Shown here: one piece after another, positions 7,926 to 16,226 of the stretch | Numbering within the stretch: position 1 is the stretch's first letter | Layout: the number at the start of each line of letters is the position of its first letter | Assembly: GCF_902702935.1 (NCBI RefSeq) | Contig: NZ_LR738855.1 | Span: 1,860,001 to 1,924,000, forward strand | Length of the DNA stretch: 64,000 nucleotides | From: Corynebacterium rouxii | GTDB taxonomy: Bacteria > Actinomycetota > Actinomycetes > Mycobacteriales > Mycobacteriaceae | Direction: 5' to 3' | The notes under the pieces: generated by a model | What the model was told of the DNA's origin: nothing | Databases searched by the model: none | Seen by the model: only the letters and a program-made list of their open reading frames with translations | Translations under genes and position numbers: made by a program

Positions 7926-8590
7926 CCATCTATGGTGTTGACGTATCTGTCCATCAAAACGGGCTAAGCCTCGTGCAGGCAAAGAAAGAGGGCTACGACT
8001 TTTGCATCCTGCGAATGTGTGACGGAACATTCCGTGACGTGGCATTCCGCTCACACCTCGTCGATGCCGAGGCCGCCGGAATGTTAATTTCGGTGTACTG
8101 GTATCTGCGGGCACCATCCGAGGGCACCACCATCGCCCAACAAGTCGATATGATCGACTCCCAGCTCCAAGGGCGAAAAGACTTGGCTGTCTGGATCGAT
8201 GTCGAATCGGTGACCAAAGCAGGAATCAAGACGCTAACCGGCGCTGATGTGTGGGCCGCAAAGAAAGAGCTCGAACGTCGTGGCTACACCGTCGCCGGTG
8301 TATATAGCGGCGCGTGGTATTGGGAAAACATGCCAGGCGGTGAACCATCAATGCAGGGCCTCGGCTACCTATGGGTTTCCAGCTATGGCCGCAACCTCAA
8401 CGACTACGGATCGGTGGCCTACGAAGCCGACGGCGGCGCAAATCATCGTGGATGGAAGTACCCACTCGGTGACAAGCTCCCCGATATCCTCCAATTCGGA
8501 TCAAATGGCAAAGTTGCTGGTTTCCGTGAAGTCGATGTAAACGCATTCGAGGGAACCCTCGACGAACTGCGCACCATCTTCGCTGCATAG
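7922..8590 (+). CDS. Endolysin, GH25 muramidase
   Basis: A 222-residue glycoside hydrolase family 25 lysozyme cleaving the N-acetylmuramic acid beta-1,4 bond. Active-site signatures are YGVDVSVHQ (Asp7) near the start, VWIDVES with Asp93 and Glu95, and the terminal VDVNAFEG. There is no separate cell-wall binding domain and no signal peptide, so release needs a holin, which is encoded directly downstream. It sits between the portal and the capsid-protease gene rather than after the tail genes. Confidence 0.92.
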   Translation: MTIYGVDVSVHQNGLSLVQAKKEGYDFCILRMCDGTFRDVAFRSHLVDAEAAGMLISVYWYLRAPSEGTTIAQQVDMIDSQLQGRKDLAVWIDVESVTKAGIKTLTGADVWAAKKELERRGYTVAGVYSGAWYWENMPGGEPSMQGLGYLWVSSYGRNLNDYGSVAYEADGGANHRGWKYPLGDKLPDILQFGSNGKVAGFREVDVNAFEGTLDELRTIFAA

Positions 8591-8598
8591 GAGGAATC

Positions 8599-8823
8599 GT
8601 GACTATGGCACTGATCTACCTCGCCGGAATCATCTCCGGTGTAATCCTTATAACTATCGCGGCGGCCGTCTGGATCGCCAGGGCCGCGACCACTATCGCT
8701 GAAAGGAATCATGGGGAAGCACTCGAATCCCATAGCGGGGCCGTCGCAAGTCGAGTTCCCGTGGCGCGCCACCGTGCGGGCGACACTCACCGCCCTTATT
8801 GGGATCTTGCCACTGCTCCCTGA
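8599..8823 (+). CDS. Small membrane protein, possible holin partner
   Basis: Start GTG 8599 follows a strong AGGAGG. Residues 4-30 form a hydrophobic membrane segment (around LIYLAGIISGVILITIAA), followed by a charged helix. The last third overlaps the next gene in another frame and may carry little function. Two overlapping membrane proteins after a lysin are typical of holin or holin-antiholin pairs. Confidence 0.55.
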   Translation: MTMALIYLAGIISGVILITIAAAVWIARAATTIAERNHGEALESHSGAVASRVPVARHRAGDTHRPYWDLATAP

Positions 8824-8980
8824 GATTGCCCGCGCCGCCGACATCGAAACAGTGCCAGCAGTCGTGTCATTTCTTACGATCGCGGCGGCCGTCCAACGAA
8901 TCATCACCCTACCGAGTGTCGATAAATGGCTTACATCAATCGGCCTTGGTGCCCACCCAAAGGAAAAAAATGCCGATTAA
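8711..8980 (+). CDS. Putative holin
   Basis: An 89-residue protein with AAAGGA before ATG 8711. Two hydrophobic segments at about 22-40 and 48-66 are separated by a short charged turn, and the C-terminus is lysine-rich (HPKEKNAD). This is the layout of small class II phage holins. Position directly after the GH25 lysin supports the role. It overlaps the start of the protease-capsid gene by 11 bp. Confidence 0.7.
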   Translation: MGKHSNPIAGPSQVEFPWRATVRATLTALIGILPLLPEIARAADIETVPAVVSFLTIAAAVQRIITLPSVDKWLTSIGLGAHPKEKNAD

Positions 8981-10451
8981 CCTCGTGAAAGCGTCCGAGA
9001 CCGCTCGCACAGTCGAGGGCATCGTCGTGCCATGGGAACAAGAAGGCAAGACCTCTACCGGCTCGCTGATTTTCCCCAAAGACACCCTCGATCACCCCGC
9101 CGAGCTCGAACGCGTCAAGCTGCTGGTTGGTCACTCCCCCGCCGGTATCCCCGTAGGCCACGCGATCGCCGCTGAATCCCGCGACGAAGGCCTATGGATG
9201 AAGTTTCAATTGGGATCGTCCGACGATGCCACCGATGCACTCGTGAAAGCCTCCGAGCATGTGGTCGATGCTTTCTCCATCGAGGCCGTGGGCCTCAAGC
9301 GACAAGGCTACCGCGCTACCTCGGCACTGCTAAAGGCAGTCGCGTTAGTCCCGTTCCCCGCTTTTGCCGAGGCACGAGTGACCGAGACTCACGCCGAGGA
9401 TCACGACGAAACAGTCTCCGATAACACCACGATCGAAGAAGCCGCCGACGAAGAAAACGATGGCACCGACCAAGACCAGGAAGCCGAAGCCGACATGAAA
9501 CCGAAGAAGAACCCCCTGCGCCCTGCGATCACCCCAGCAGGCATCCAAACCACTTCGAAAGAGGTACACGCATCACTCGACGATGCCCTCGGTGTACTCG
9601 TCGCCGCTCACAACGGTGAAATGTCGATGGATGAAGTTCACGCCGAGCTAAAGGATATCGTGGGCTCGTCCACACTGGTCAACAACCCTCCCCAGTGGCT
9701 AGGGGAGGTTTGGGCCGGTGTCGCCTACCAGCGACGGATCGTACCCCTGGTACAAAACAAGCCACTCCGAGGCCGCAAGGCAGTCGGCTTCCAGTGGAAA
9801 ACTAAGCCCACCGTCGCTAAGTGGGCCGGTGATAAGAAGGACATTCCATCGACCGCCGCCGCATGGCAGGAGGTCACCGCCAAGGCTCAACCGTGGGCCG
9901 GTGGTAACGACCTCGACCGCCAGATGTGGGACTTTGGGGAAATCGAGACAATCAAGGCATATTGGGCCGCGATGGCTGAATCCTATGCCTACGAGACTGA
10001 TAAAGAGCTCGGTGCATTCCTAACCAAGGAGTCAACCGATATTGGGGAGTCCGCCCCTGATCTGATCCGTGCGATTAGCCGTGGCGCACTGGCCGTCGAT
10101 AAGACCGTGCACATCCCAGCGTCGTTTGCGATCGTCAACCCCGACGACCTGCAAACCGTGCTGGACTTCTCACAGCTCGACGTGCCGCACTACACAAACC
10201 TCACCCCAGTGAGTGATCCTGCGAAGTGGGTAACCTCCGAGTTCGTGGAAAAGGGCACCGCTATCGTTGGTGCCAAGCAAGCGGCGACCTTCTTCGAGCT
10301 CGCAGGCTCACCACTGCGTGTCGAGGCAGAACACATCGCCAAGGGTGGCAAAGACGCTGCGCTATTCGGCTACACCGCCACCCTACTCAACCGCAAAGAG
10401 GCACTAGTCAAGGTGCACTTTGAAAAGACCAAGCCCCTGCGTACGGCCTAA
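8970..10451 (+). CDS. Fused capsid maturation protease and major capsid protein
   Basis: A single 493-residue frame joining an HK97-type prohead protease to the major capsid protein. ATG 8970 has AAAGGA upstream. Protease residues (family S78) are His55 in LVGHSPAGIP and Ser103 in DAFSIEAVG. An acidic, disordered delta/scaffold-like segment follows at about 140-176, then capsid sequence with a coat-like region around QWLGEVWAGVAYQRRIVPLV. An internal ATG at 9495 (residue 176, just before a KPKKN stretch) could give free capsid protein. The frame can be extended to 8799, but that would cover the holin gene and is not used. Confidence 0.85.
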   Translation: MPINLVKASETARTVEGIVVPWEQEGKTSTGSLIFPKDTLDHPAELERVKLLVGHSPAGIPVGHAIAAESRDEGLWMKFQLGSSDDATDALVKASEHVVDAFSIEAVGLKRQGYRATSALLKAVALVPFPAFAEARVTETHAEDHDETVSDNTTIEEAADEENDGTDQDQEAEADMKPKKNPLRPAITPAGIQTTSKEVHASLDDALGVLVAAHNGEMSMDEVHAELKDIVGSSTLVNNPPQWLGEVWAGVAYQRRIVPLVQNKPLRGRKAVGFQWKTKPTVAKWAGDKKDIPSTAAAWQEVTAKAQPWAGGNDLDRQMWDFGEIETIKAYWAAMAESYAYETDKELGAFLTKESTDIGESAPDLIRAISRGALAVDKTVHIPASFAIVNPDDLQTVLDFSQLDVPHYTNLTPVSDPAKWVTSEFVEKGTAIVGAKQAATFFELAGSPLRVEAEHIAKGGKDAALFGYTATLLNRKEALVKVHFEKTKPLRTA

Positions 10452-10454
10452 CCC

Positions 10455-10766
10455 ATGAAGATCATACTCGCCGATCTCGAATCGTGGCTCGACATCAGAC
10501 TCACCGGAAATGAGCGTGATGTCGCCGAGTCTATTATCGAAGCCGTTAACGTCACTGTGACTAAATGGCATGGCGATCCGGATACATGGGAAAAGCGCTT
10601 TCACACAGGTGCTGTGATGCTCGCGGCGCACCTATGGCACCGTCGTGGCACGCCAGGCGGTGTAACCGCATTCGGTGATGAAGGCAGGCTGTATGTCCAA
10701 AAGCACGACCCGCAAGCGGCGATGCTGCTCGGGCTCGGGGGCTGGACTATCCCGAGGGTGGGATAG
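10455..10766 (+). CDS. Head-tail connector (gp6-like)
   Basis: A 103-residue helical protein directly after the capsid gene, where siphophages encode the adaptor that docks on the portal. The features fit this family: an N-terminal DLESWLDIRL, a central long helix with HTGAVMLAAHLWHRRGTPGG, and a short hydrophobic end. Exact neck position is not provable from sequence alone. Confidence 0.7.
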   Translation: MKIILADLESWLDIRLTGNERDVAESIIEAVNVTVTKWHGDPDTWEKRFHTGAVMLAAHLWHRRGTPGGVTAFGDEGRLYVQKHDPQAAMLLGLGGWTIPRVG

Positions 10767-10770
10767 ACGC

Positions 10771-11121
10771 ATGAAAGCGGCTCACATCCCCCACGCCCTA
10801 CGCTCCATCGCCGACAAGCTCACCGCCGCCGGTATCCCCGCGACCGTCGATCCCACTGCAATTAGATTACCGGGGGCATGGGTAGCGATCGATCGGATCG
10901 ATCCCGAGGTGATGGGAACCACCATTGCTATCGACGTGGCCGTGTACCTGACATGTGCAGACCGTGGCACCACACGAGCACTCGACGCGCTCTCCGACAT
11001 GCTCGACACAGTGCTCTCCGAGATCGACCAATCCCCCGCATCGGTATCGATCGAGGCGCTATCGCTTCCCCAGTATGGGGCCGAAATTCCCACATTCAAG
11101 CTCGTTTACCAGATTGGATAA
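10771..11121 (+). CDS. Neck/tail completion protein (probable)
   Basis: A 116-residue protein from ATG 10771, four bases after the connector stop. It alternates helices and strands and ends in a hydrophobic strand, as in tail terminator proteins of lambda gpU or HK97 type. It sits between the connector and the tail tube gene, which supports the role. The frame is open further upstream inside the connector gene, but that part is out of frame with a better-supported gene. Confidence 0.6.
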   Translation: MKAAHIPHALRSIADKLTAAGIPATVDPTAIRLPGAWVAIDRIDPEVMGTTIAIDVAVYLTCADRGTTRALDALSDMLDTVLSEIDQSPASVSIEALSLPQYGAEIPTFKLVYQIG

Positions 11122-11124
11122 ATC

Positions 11125-11571
11125 ATGCCAGAACCCGCTAAATCCACACCCGCACCTATCGATGACTACCTGACTCTAGGCCCTGGTACCTTCACCGTCG
11201 GCTCGGGCCTAACGAATTCGTGGGAGGACTACATCAAATCGATCACCGTGGAAGTTGATTCTTCGCAGGGCGACCCCACCGTCGTACTGTCGGGAAAGAT
11301 AATCGGTGGTGAATCAACCTACCGTGGCAAGGTCAAATTTACGACGTTCCAAACCCTGAAAAAGGGCGGCCTGATCGACTATTCGTGGGAAAACGCAGGC
11401 AAGCAACAGCCGTTCGTATTCACCCCAAAGGCCGGTAAAACAGGTGCCAAAATTGAAGGTCAACTGATTATCCAGCCCATTAGCATCGGTGGCGACGCAG
11501 GCACTCGCACCACCACTGATGTCGAGTGGGAAATCGTCGGCCTACCGAAGTTCTCCCCAGACGCAGGCTAA
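11125..11571 (+). CDS. Major tail (tube) protein
   Basis: A 148-residue beta-rich protein typical of actinophage tail tube subunits: an N-terminal LTLGPGTFTVGS, repeated strand-turn segments, and a C-terminal TTTDVEWEIVGLP. Its position before the tail chaperone pair and tape measure gene agrees. It ends at TAATG, sharing a base with the next gene. Confidence 0.75.
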   Translation: MPEPAKSTPAPIDDYLTLGPGTFTVGSGLTNSWEDYIKSITVEVDSSQGDPTVVLSGKIIGGESTYRGKVKFTTFQTLKKGGLIDYSWENAGKQQPFVFTPKAGKTGAKIEGQLIIQPISIGGDAGTRTTTDVEWEIVGLPKFSPDAG

Positions 11572-11969
11572 TGGCTAAGGGCAACTCGTTCTTCTCGGCA
11601 CAAGCTCATGTTGAGGGTGCCGCCAGGCTACGCCGCACCCTCAAAAAAGCAGGTGGCGATCTCGACGACCTCAAAGAGGCCAACCGTCGTGCCGCTAAGG
11701 CTATCGAGCCGATCGCCGAGGGAATGGCCCCCGTTCTCACTGGTCGCCTGCAAGCATCCATCCGTGTGGGTGCCACCCGCAAGGCCGGTATTTTGCGAGC
11801 AGGCCGAAAAACCGTAGCCTACGCTGGCCCCGTTCACTGGGGCTGGCCCGCACACGGCATTAAAGCAAACCCGTTCATGTCAAACGCGGCGATCCGCAAT
11901 CAACATGTGTGGGAAAAGGAATATATCGCAGCCCTAGAGGCCGCTATCAGAAAGGTTAAAGGAAAATGA
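11571..11969 (+). CDS. HK97 gp10-like head-tail/tail assembly protein
   Basis: A 132-residue basic protein with the pattern of the HK97 gp10 family: a helical N-terminus, then VLTGRLQASIRVGA and YAGPVHWGWPAHGIKANPFM. This family completes the neck or tail end. Here it lies after, not before, the tube gene, a modest change of the usual order. The start is ATG 11571 at a TAATG junction, and the stop overlaps the chaperone start. Confidence 0.78.
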   Translation: MAKGNSFFSAQAHVEGAARLRRTLKKAGGDLDDLKEANRRAAKAIEPIAEGMAPVLTGRLQASIRVGATRKAGILRAGRKTVAYAGPVHWGWPAHGIKANPFMSNAAIRNQHVWEKEYIAALEAAIRKVKGK

Positions 11970-12241
11970 AAACGATCGAAGTCACCATGACCGACGGCAC
12001 CAAGCACACTGTAGCGCTCACTCTCTCCGACCAACTCGAATACGAGAAAGTTGCCCGCCGCCGTGGCTACGGTGCGGTCGCTGAAAACCCAATTACCGCC
12101 GGTGGAATCATGGCGTGGCACGCGCTCACCCGCACCGGTGTGTACGCAGGCGAGTTCGAGCAGTTCGCCGAAGAGGTCGCGAACCTCGGGGTGGAACAGG
12201 GAAAAGTGCTGCACCTCGTGGAACCATCCACCGCGCCCTAG
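11966..12241 (+). CDS. Tail assembly chaperone, short form (gpG-like)
   Basis: A 91-residue zero-frame product before the tape measure gene, acting with its frameshifted longer form to keep the tape measure protein soluble and to assemble tube subunits. It is acidic in the second half. The slippery heptamer GGGAAAA lies at 12199-12205, read as CAG GGA AAA G in the zero frame. Confidence 0.78.
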   Translation: MKTIEVTMTDGTKHTVALTLSDQLEYEKVARRRGYGAVAENPITAGGIMAWHALTRTGVYAGEFEQFAEEVANLGVEQGKVLHLVEPSTAP

Positions 12242-12357
12242 CCGAGCTTTTCCTCCAGACCGGAAGGCTGCCTAGTGAGATCATCGCCGAGGATGATCTC
12301 ATACCTGGCTTCTACGCCACATTAGTTGACATATCACAGGAGAAGAACCGTGGGTAA
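11966..12357 (+). CDS. Tail assembly chaperone, -1 frameshift fusion (gpGT-like)
   Basis: A join of 11966-12205 with 12205-12357 by a -1 slip. After the slip the frame reads through to the stop at 12355-12357 and adds about 50 residues (HRALAELFLQTGRLPSEII onward) that look like a real helical domain, unlike the out-of-frame N-terminal part of that frame, which is Arg-rich shadow. The fusion would be about 130 residues. Such a chaperone pair upstream of the tape measure gene is nearly universal in long-tailed phages. Confidence 0.78.
12199..12205 (+). promoter_or_regulatory. Programmed -1 frameshift site GGGAAAA
   Basis: A canonical X XXY YYZ heptamer (G GGA AAA) in the correct phase of the short chaperone frame. 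The -1 frame opens directly into the conserved second chaperone domain. A downstream stimulatory structure was not established by eye. Confidence 0.75.
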
Positions 12358-14326
12358 AACCTCAATTGTTAGCATCAAGATCGTTTCCGATGCTAACACC
12401 AGGGGCTTCAAGAAAGCCGCCGATGCCGCCGGTGATATGTCCAAGAGAATCGTGACCTCAACCGCGAAAATCGGTGCGATCACCACCGCGATTAGTGGTG
12501 GCGCCGCCGTCGCCGCCGGTGCCATCGGCCAAATCGCCGCCGGTGCCGCCGCACTCGGTGCCGTAGTAGGCCCCGCCGCCGGTGCCGTCGCCCTCGGATT
12601 CGACGGCATCAAAGAAGCAGCAGAGAAAGCTCAACCCGCCTTCGACGATCTCAAAGAGGCGATGTCTAAGGACTTCGCCGACCGCCTCGAATCCTCATTC
12701 AAAGGAATTAACGGGCTACTCGAGGGCCTTACCCCCGCCATGCGGGATGTCGCCGGATCATCCGCCGACCTGATCGGTGGCGTGCTCGATACCCTTACTG
12801 ACTCATCATCCGAGATCGAGGCCCTGATACGGGCATCCGGCGACTTCTTCGACGCAATGGCACCTGGACTAAATTCGTTTGTGAGTGGGATCCTTTCCAT
12901 CGGCCCCGCAATCGAGCCCGTCGCCGATCAATTCGGCACCGCCTTCGGTGGCGTACTCGATGCCATCGGCGAACGCTTCACCGCGCTAGCCGACGATGGC
13001 ACCATGACCGCCCTCATTGATGGCATGTCGGTAGCCCTCGACGGCCTATCGAATCTTTTGGGACCGCTGATCGATATGGCCGCACAGCTCGGTGTGGCTC
13101 TAGGCCCTGGGCTCGGTGGAATCTTCACATCCCTAGGTGAGATCATCGCAGCGATCACCCCAGCGTTTGCCACCATGGCCGAAGTGACAGGCACCGCGCT
13201 TACCGAGGGGCTATCTACGCTTGCCCCGTGGATGGGTGTCATAGCCGACGCGATCGGTCGCCTTGTTGTGGAACTGGGGCCGATCTTGCCGATGCTCGTG
13301 GATACTCTCGCCCCCGTACTCTCCCAAATCGTCATTGTCGCCGGTAACCTGCTGGCCGCCTTGCTCCCGCTCGTACAGCCAATCGCCGAACTAGCCGCGA
13401 TGATCGCCGATGCCCTCACCGACGCGATCGCCGTCGTAATGCCTCTTATTCGGGATGTCGCCGCCCTGCTCGGTGACGTGCTCGCCATGGCGATCGAAGC
13501 CGTGCGCCCCTTGTTCCCCGTGATCGTTGACGCGATCCGCACACTGGCACGCTCTTTTGATCCCCTGATCCCCGTGGTGAAAGACGTAGCCGCTAGGTTG
13601 CTGCCTATGCTCGGTGACATCATCCAAGCAATCGCCCCGCTGTTCCCTGATCTCGCCCGCGTGATCGGTAAGCTGATCGAGGCTCTTGTTCCGATCATCC
13701 CACCACTAGCCGAGGTGGCCGAGGCCCTGATACCGGCCCTGATCGAGGTTGTCAACGCGCTGGCACCGATCCTGATACATGCCGCCGACATCTTCGCCGA
13801 CCTACTCGTGCAGCTCGTACCACTGATCGATCCGATCGCCGAGATCGCTAAAAAGCTATTCCCCGCGCTCGCTGATGCCGTCGGGGATGCCGCCCCACTG
13901 ATCGAGGGACTGATGAACCTCGCAGGCGACCTCGGGCAGGTGTTCATGAACATTCTCTTGCCTGCGATTCAGTCCGTTATCAACTTCATTGGTTCGATGG
14001 TGGAAATGTTTGTTGACGCTATCCAGTGGGCTGGAAAGCTGATCGATAAAATATCGAAGATCGACCTACCAGGTGTTGACTTATTCGGCGGCGAAGACGA
14101 GCACACCGTTTACGGCACCTTCCACGGTGCTGATGACGGTGGACTCTCAATCGCGAATCTGCGACTGACAGCACACGCCGCCGGTAATAGCCAGCCCGTG
14201 CAAGAGATACACATTCACGTCACCGACTCCGTGATCGGCGACGAACTGACACTTGCTCGTACGATTCGCCGCGTGCTCGAATCATCCGACGGTATCTACA
14301 ACCGCCGCGAGGTGCTCACAGTATGA
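12350..14326 (+). CDS. Tape measure protein
   Basis: A 658-residue protein fixing tail length, placed after the chaperones. I use GTG 12350, preceded by AGGAG with seven-base spacing; it overlaps the chaperone stop by eight bases. After a polar N-terminus there is an Ala/Gly-rich stretch (about 40-90). Long runs of hydrophobic heptad-like helices with repeated LxPLxPxx and VAxxLxPxL units follow, then a short polar end. At roughly 0.15 nm per residue (general rule) the tail would be near 100 nm. Confidence 0.88.
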   Translation: MGKTSIVSIKIVSDANTRGFKKAADAAGDMSKRIVTSTAKIGAITTAISGGAAVAAGAIGQIAAGAAALGAVVGPAAGAVALGFDGIKEAAEKAQPAFDDLKEAMSKDFADRLESSFKGINGLLEGLTPAMRDVAGSSADLIGGVLDTLTDSSSEIEALIRASGDFFDAMAPGLNSFVSGILSIGPAIEPVADQFGTAFGGVLDAIGERFTALADDGTMTALIDGMSVALDGLSNLLGPLIDMAAQLGVALGPGLGGIFTSLGEIIAAITPAFATMAEVTGTALTEGLSTLAPWMGVIADAIGRLVVELGPILPMLVDTLAPVLSQIVIVAGNLLAALLPLVQPIAELAAMIADALTDAIAVVMPLIRDVAALLGDVLAMAIEAVRPLFPVIVDAIRTLARSFDPLIPVVKDVAARLLPMLGDIIQAIAPLFPDLARVIGKLIEALVPIIPPLAEVAEALIPALIEVVNALAPILIHAADIFADLLVQLVPLIDPIAEIAKKLFPALADAVGDAAPLIEGLMNLAGDLGQVFMNILLPAIQSVINFIGSMVEMFVDAIQWAGKLIDKISKIDLPGVDLFGGEDEHTVYGTFHGADDGGLSIANLRLTAHAAGNSQPVQEIHIHVTDSVIGDELTLARTIRRVLESSDGIYNRREVLTV

Positions 14327-15645
14327 GCGTTTCTATCACCATGGGGGGATCATTCCTATCGACTGATCCCGCCGAGCACGACACCCACACCATCGCTATC
14401 GATGGCGTTACGATCGAGTGGGGGACGGAAAAGTTTTTGGATGAATACCGCCCGATGGTAGCAAAGTTCGATGTGATTCTCCCCCGCGATCCTCGGGAAG
14501 TGTCCGCCTCGATCCGATCCGGTGACATCTTCTCCGAGGATGTGATGATATACGATGGCTCCACCATCATCTTCCGTGGGAAAATCCGTAAGATTCGCCC
14601 CTGGCTACACTCAAAGAAAAACGACGATCGTCAATGGCGTATGACGCTCACATGTACCGACGCGACGACCGATCTCACGATGTACCCCAAAGGGGACTTC
14701 GCTAAAGGGTGGCTGGAAATCCCGTTGGCATCGGCGCTATCGCAGCTAGAGGGATTCGTCAAAGACCCCACACACGTGCAATCACTGATCCCACCAAAGG
14801 GAGGACAAAGCACAAACGTGCGTGTATCGTCCCCCGACGAAAACCCGAGACAAGCGCGCACCTGGCTACAACGTCTTTACAGCTCGTATGCGGGATTCTC
14901 GTATAGCTACGACCCCACTACCGCCTCGATCCGTGTACGCCCCAACCCCGCCGCCGTCGTGGAATGGGGATTAACAAAGTACGGTGGTGGGCTCTCCCCC
15001 GCTCACATTGGCTACACCGTTCTTGACGGTGATGCAGTAGACTCCGCTAAAACAATCGACCTCGAAGCCGACGATCTCTCCGTCGATGCCATCGACTGCG
15101 TGCTCACACCCGTGCACACCGTGGGCCGTATCATCGTGGAATCCTACCGCCGTGACAAGACCGAGCCCGTGAAAGAGCAATTTACGTTCCCTGGCTGGGG
15201 TAAATCACAGATCACTGTGCACTCCGTGGCATCCAGCGCGTCGAAAGACATCGCCACACGTGTGTTTGAGACATACCGCACTGTGCAGCGCGAACCTGCT
15301 CACCCTGACATCACCTATCACCTACCTGATACCGAGAAGGATGCAGACACCCGCACGTGGTGGCTACGCACCTTCGCCGATGCGCGAATCGCCCGCGTGA
15401 AATCCTCCGAACTCGCATGGTGGCTAGCAGGTGAGGGCTCCGAGCCTGATCTCATATCCCCGATCGGTGGGACTATGCGCTATCGCGGTGGCAAAGGATG
15501 GGACATCACGTTACACGTGATCTTTGCTAGTCGTGGCACGCTCCCACCTGCGAAGATACGCGAACTAGGGGAAGTGAAGTACTACGATATGCACTCCGAT
15601 GTCACACTCGCAGACCTCGGTAAGCTCACCACAAAGAAAGATTAA
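14323..15645 (+). CDS. Minor tail protein (distal tail/baseplate)
   Basis: A 440-residue protein directly after the tape measure gene, with a four-base ATGA overlap. Segments include a beta-rich N-terminus (ITMGGSFLS, AIDGVTIEWGTEK) and a central region resembling baseplate hub proteins. This position usually holds the distal tail or tail-associated hub protein. No peptidase motif is evident. Assignment is by order and composition. Confidence 0.7.
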   Translation: MSVSITMGGSFLSTDPAEHDTHTIAIDGVTIEWGTEKFLDEYRPMVAKFDVILPRDPREVSASIRSGDIFSEDVMIYDGSTIIFRGKIRKIRPWLHSKKNDDRQWRMTLTCTDATTDLTMYPKGDFAKGWLEIPLASALSQLEGFVKDPTHVQSLIPPKGGQSTNVRVSSPDENPRQARTWLQRLYSSYAGFSYSYDPTTASIRVRPNPAAVVEWGLTKYGGGLSPAHIGYTVLDGDAVDSAKTIDLEADDLSVDAIDCVLTPVHTVGRIIVESYRRDKTEPVKEQFTFPGWGKSQITVHSVASSASKDIATRVFETYRTVQREPAHPDITYHLPDTEKDADTRTWWLRTFADARIARVKSSELAWWLAGEGSEPDLISPIGGTMRYRGGKGWDITLHVIFASRGTLPPAKIRELGEVKYYDMHSDVTLADLGKLTTKKD

Positions 15646-15647
15646 CG

Positions 15648-16226
15648 ATGCCGCGCTCAACTGAACACTACGGACTCCCCTACCCCCTCGAATCCGACAC
15701 GATCCGCTCACTACCTGGAATTTTGCAACAGCTCTCTACTCGCATCGCCGCCGTACTCGGTGAGATCGAGGAGAAAGCGCAAAAAGCATCCTCGAACACG
15801 AACGAGGCGCGACGATCTGCTAAGGCCGCCGAAGAGGCCGCTGCCTCAGTGCCGAAGCTCCCCGACGGGATCAACGAAATGCTCAAGGCATGGGGGAATT
15901 TAGGCAAAAAGGGGGATCCAATAATTTACCCCCTCATGGAACGGATCGCCGCGCTGGAGGGGATCGCTACCCCGACCCTCAAAGATAATCAGGTACAAGT
16001 TGATTTCACTGAAGAAACACCTAAAATCGTCGCCGGTGACACGAGCATAATCAAGCTCATTAAAAAGCCCTATGTACGCCTATCTGCGGGCACCTACCGT
16101 GCGAGCGCTGATGTATTGACTAACCGGGCTGAGCTATTTCGTGCTGGCGAGACATTCCAAGGCGAGAAGTACGTAAAATTTGGAAACTACGATATGCAAG
16201 TTTTGATTTTCACAAGGCTATCCTAG
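15648..16226 (+). CDS. Minor tail/tail-fibre-like protein
   Basis: A 192-residue protein, last of the structural operon. The first 20 residues (TEHYGLPYPLESD) resemble the start of actinophage tail fibre or minor tail proteins. A coiled-coil rich in Ala, Glu and Lys follows (about 38-75), then a linker and a beta-rich C-terminal domain of about 80 residues. It is the best candidate for the receptor-binding protein. It overlaps the convergent integrase gene by four bases. Confidence 0.6.
   Translation: MPRSTEHYGLPYPLESDTIRSLPGILQQLSTRIAAVLGEIEEKAQKASSNTNEARRSAKAAEEAAASVPKLPDGINEMLKAWGNLGKKGDPIIYPLMERIAALEGIATPTLKDNQVQVDFTEETPKIVAGDTSIIKLIKKPYVRLSAGTYRASADVLTNRAELFRAGETFQGEKYVKFGNYDMQVLIFTRLS

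Noticed and set aside
12928..13953. Open frame of 341 codons opposite the tape measure gene
   Set aside because: Very Ser/Ile/Ala-rich antisense of a repetitive hydrophobic gene; no start signal.
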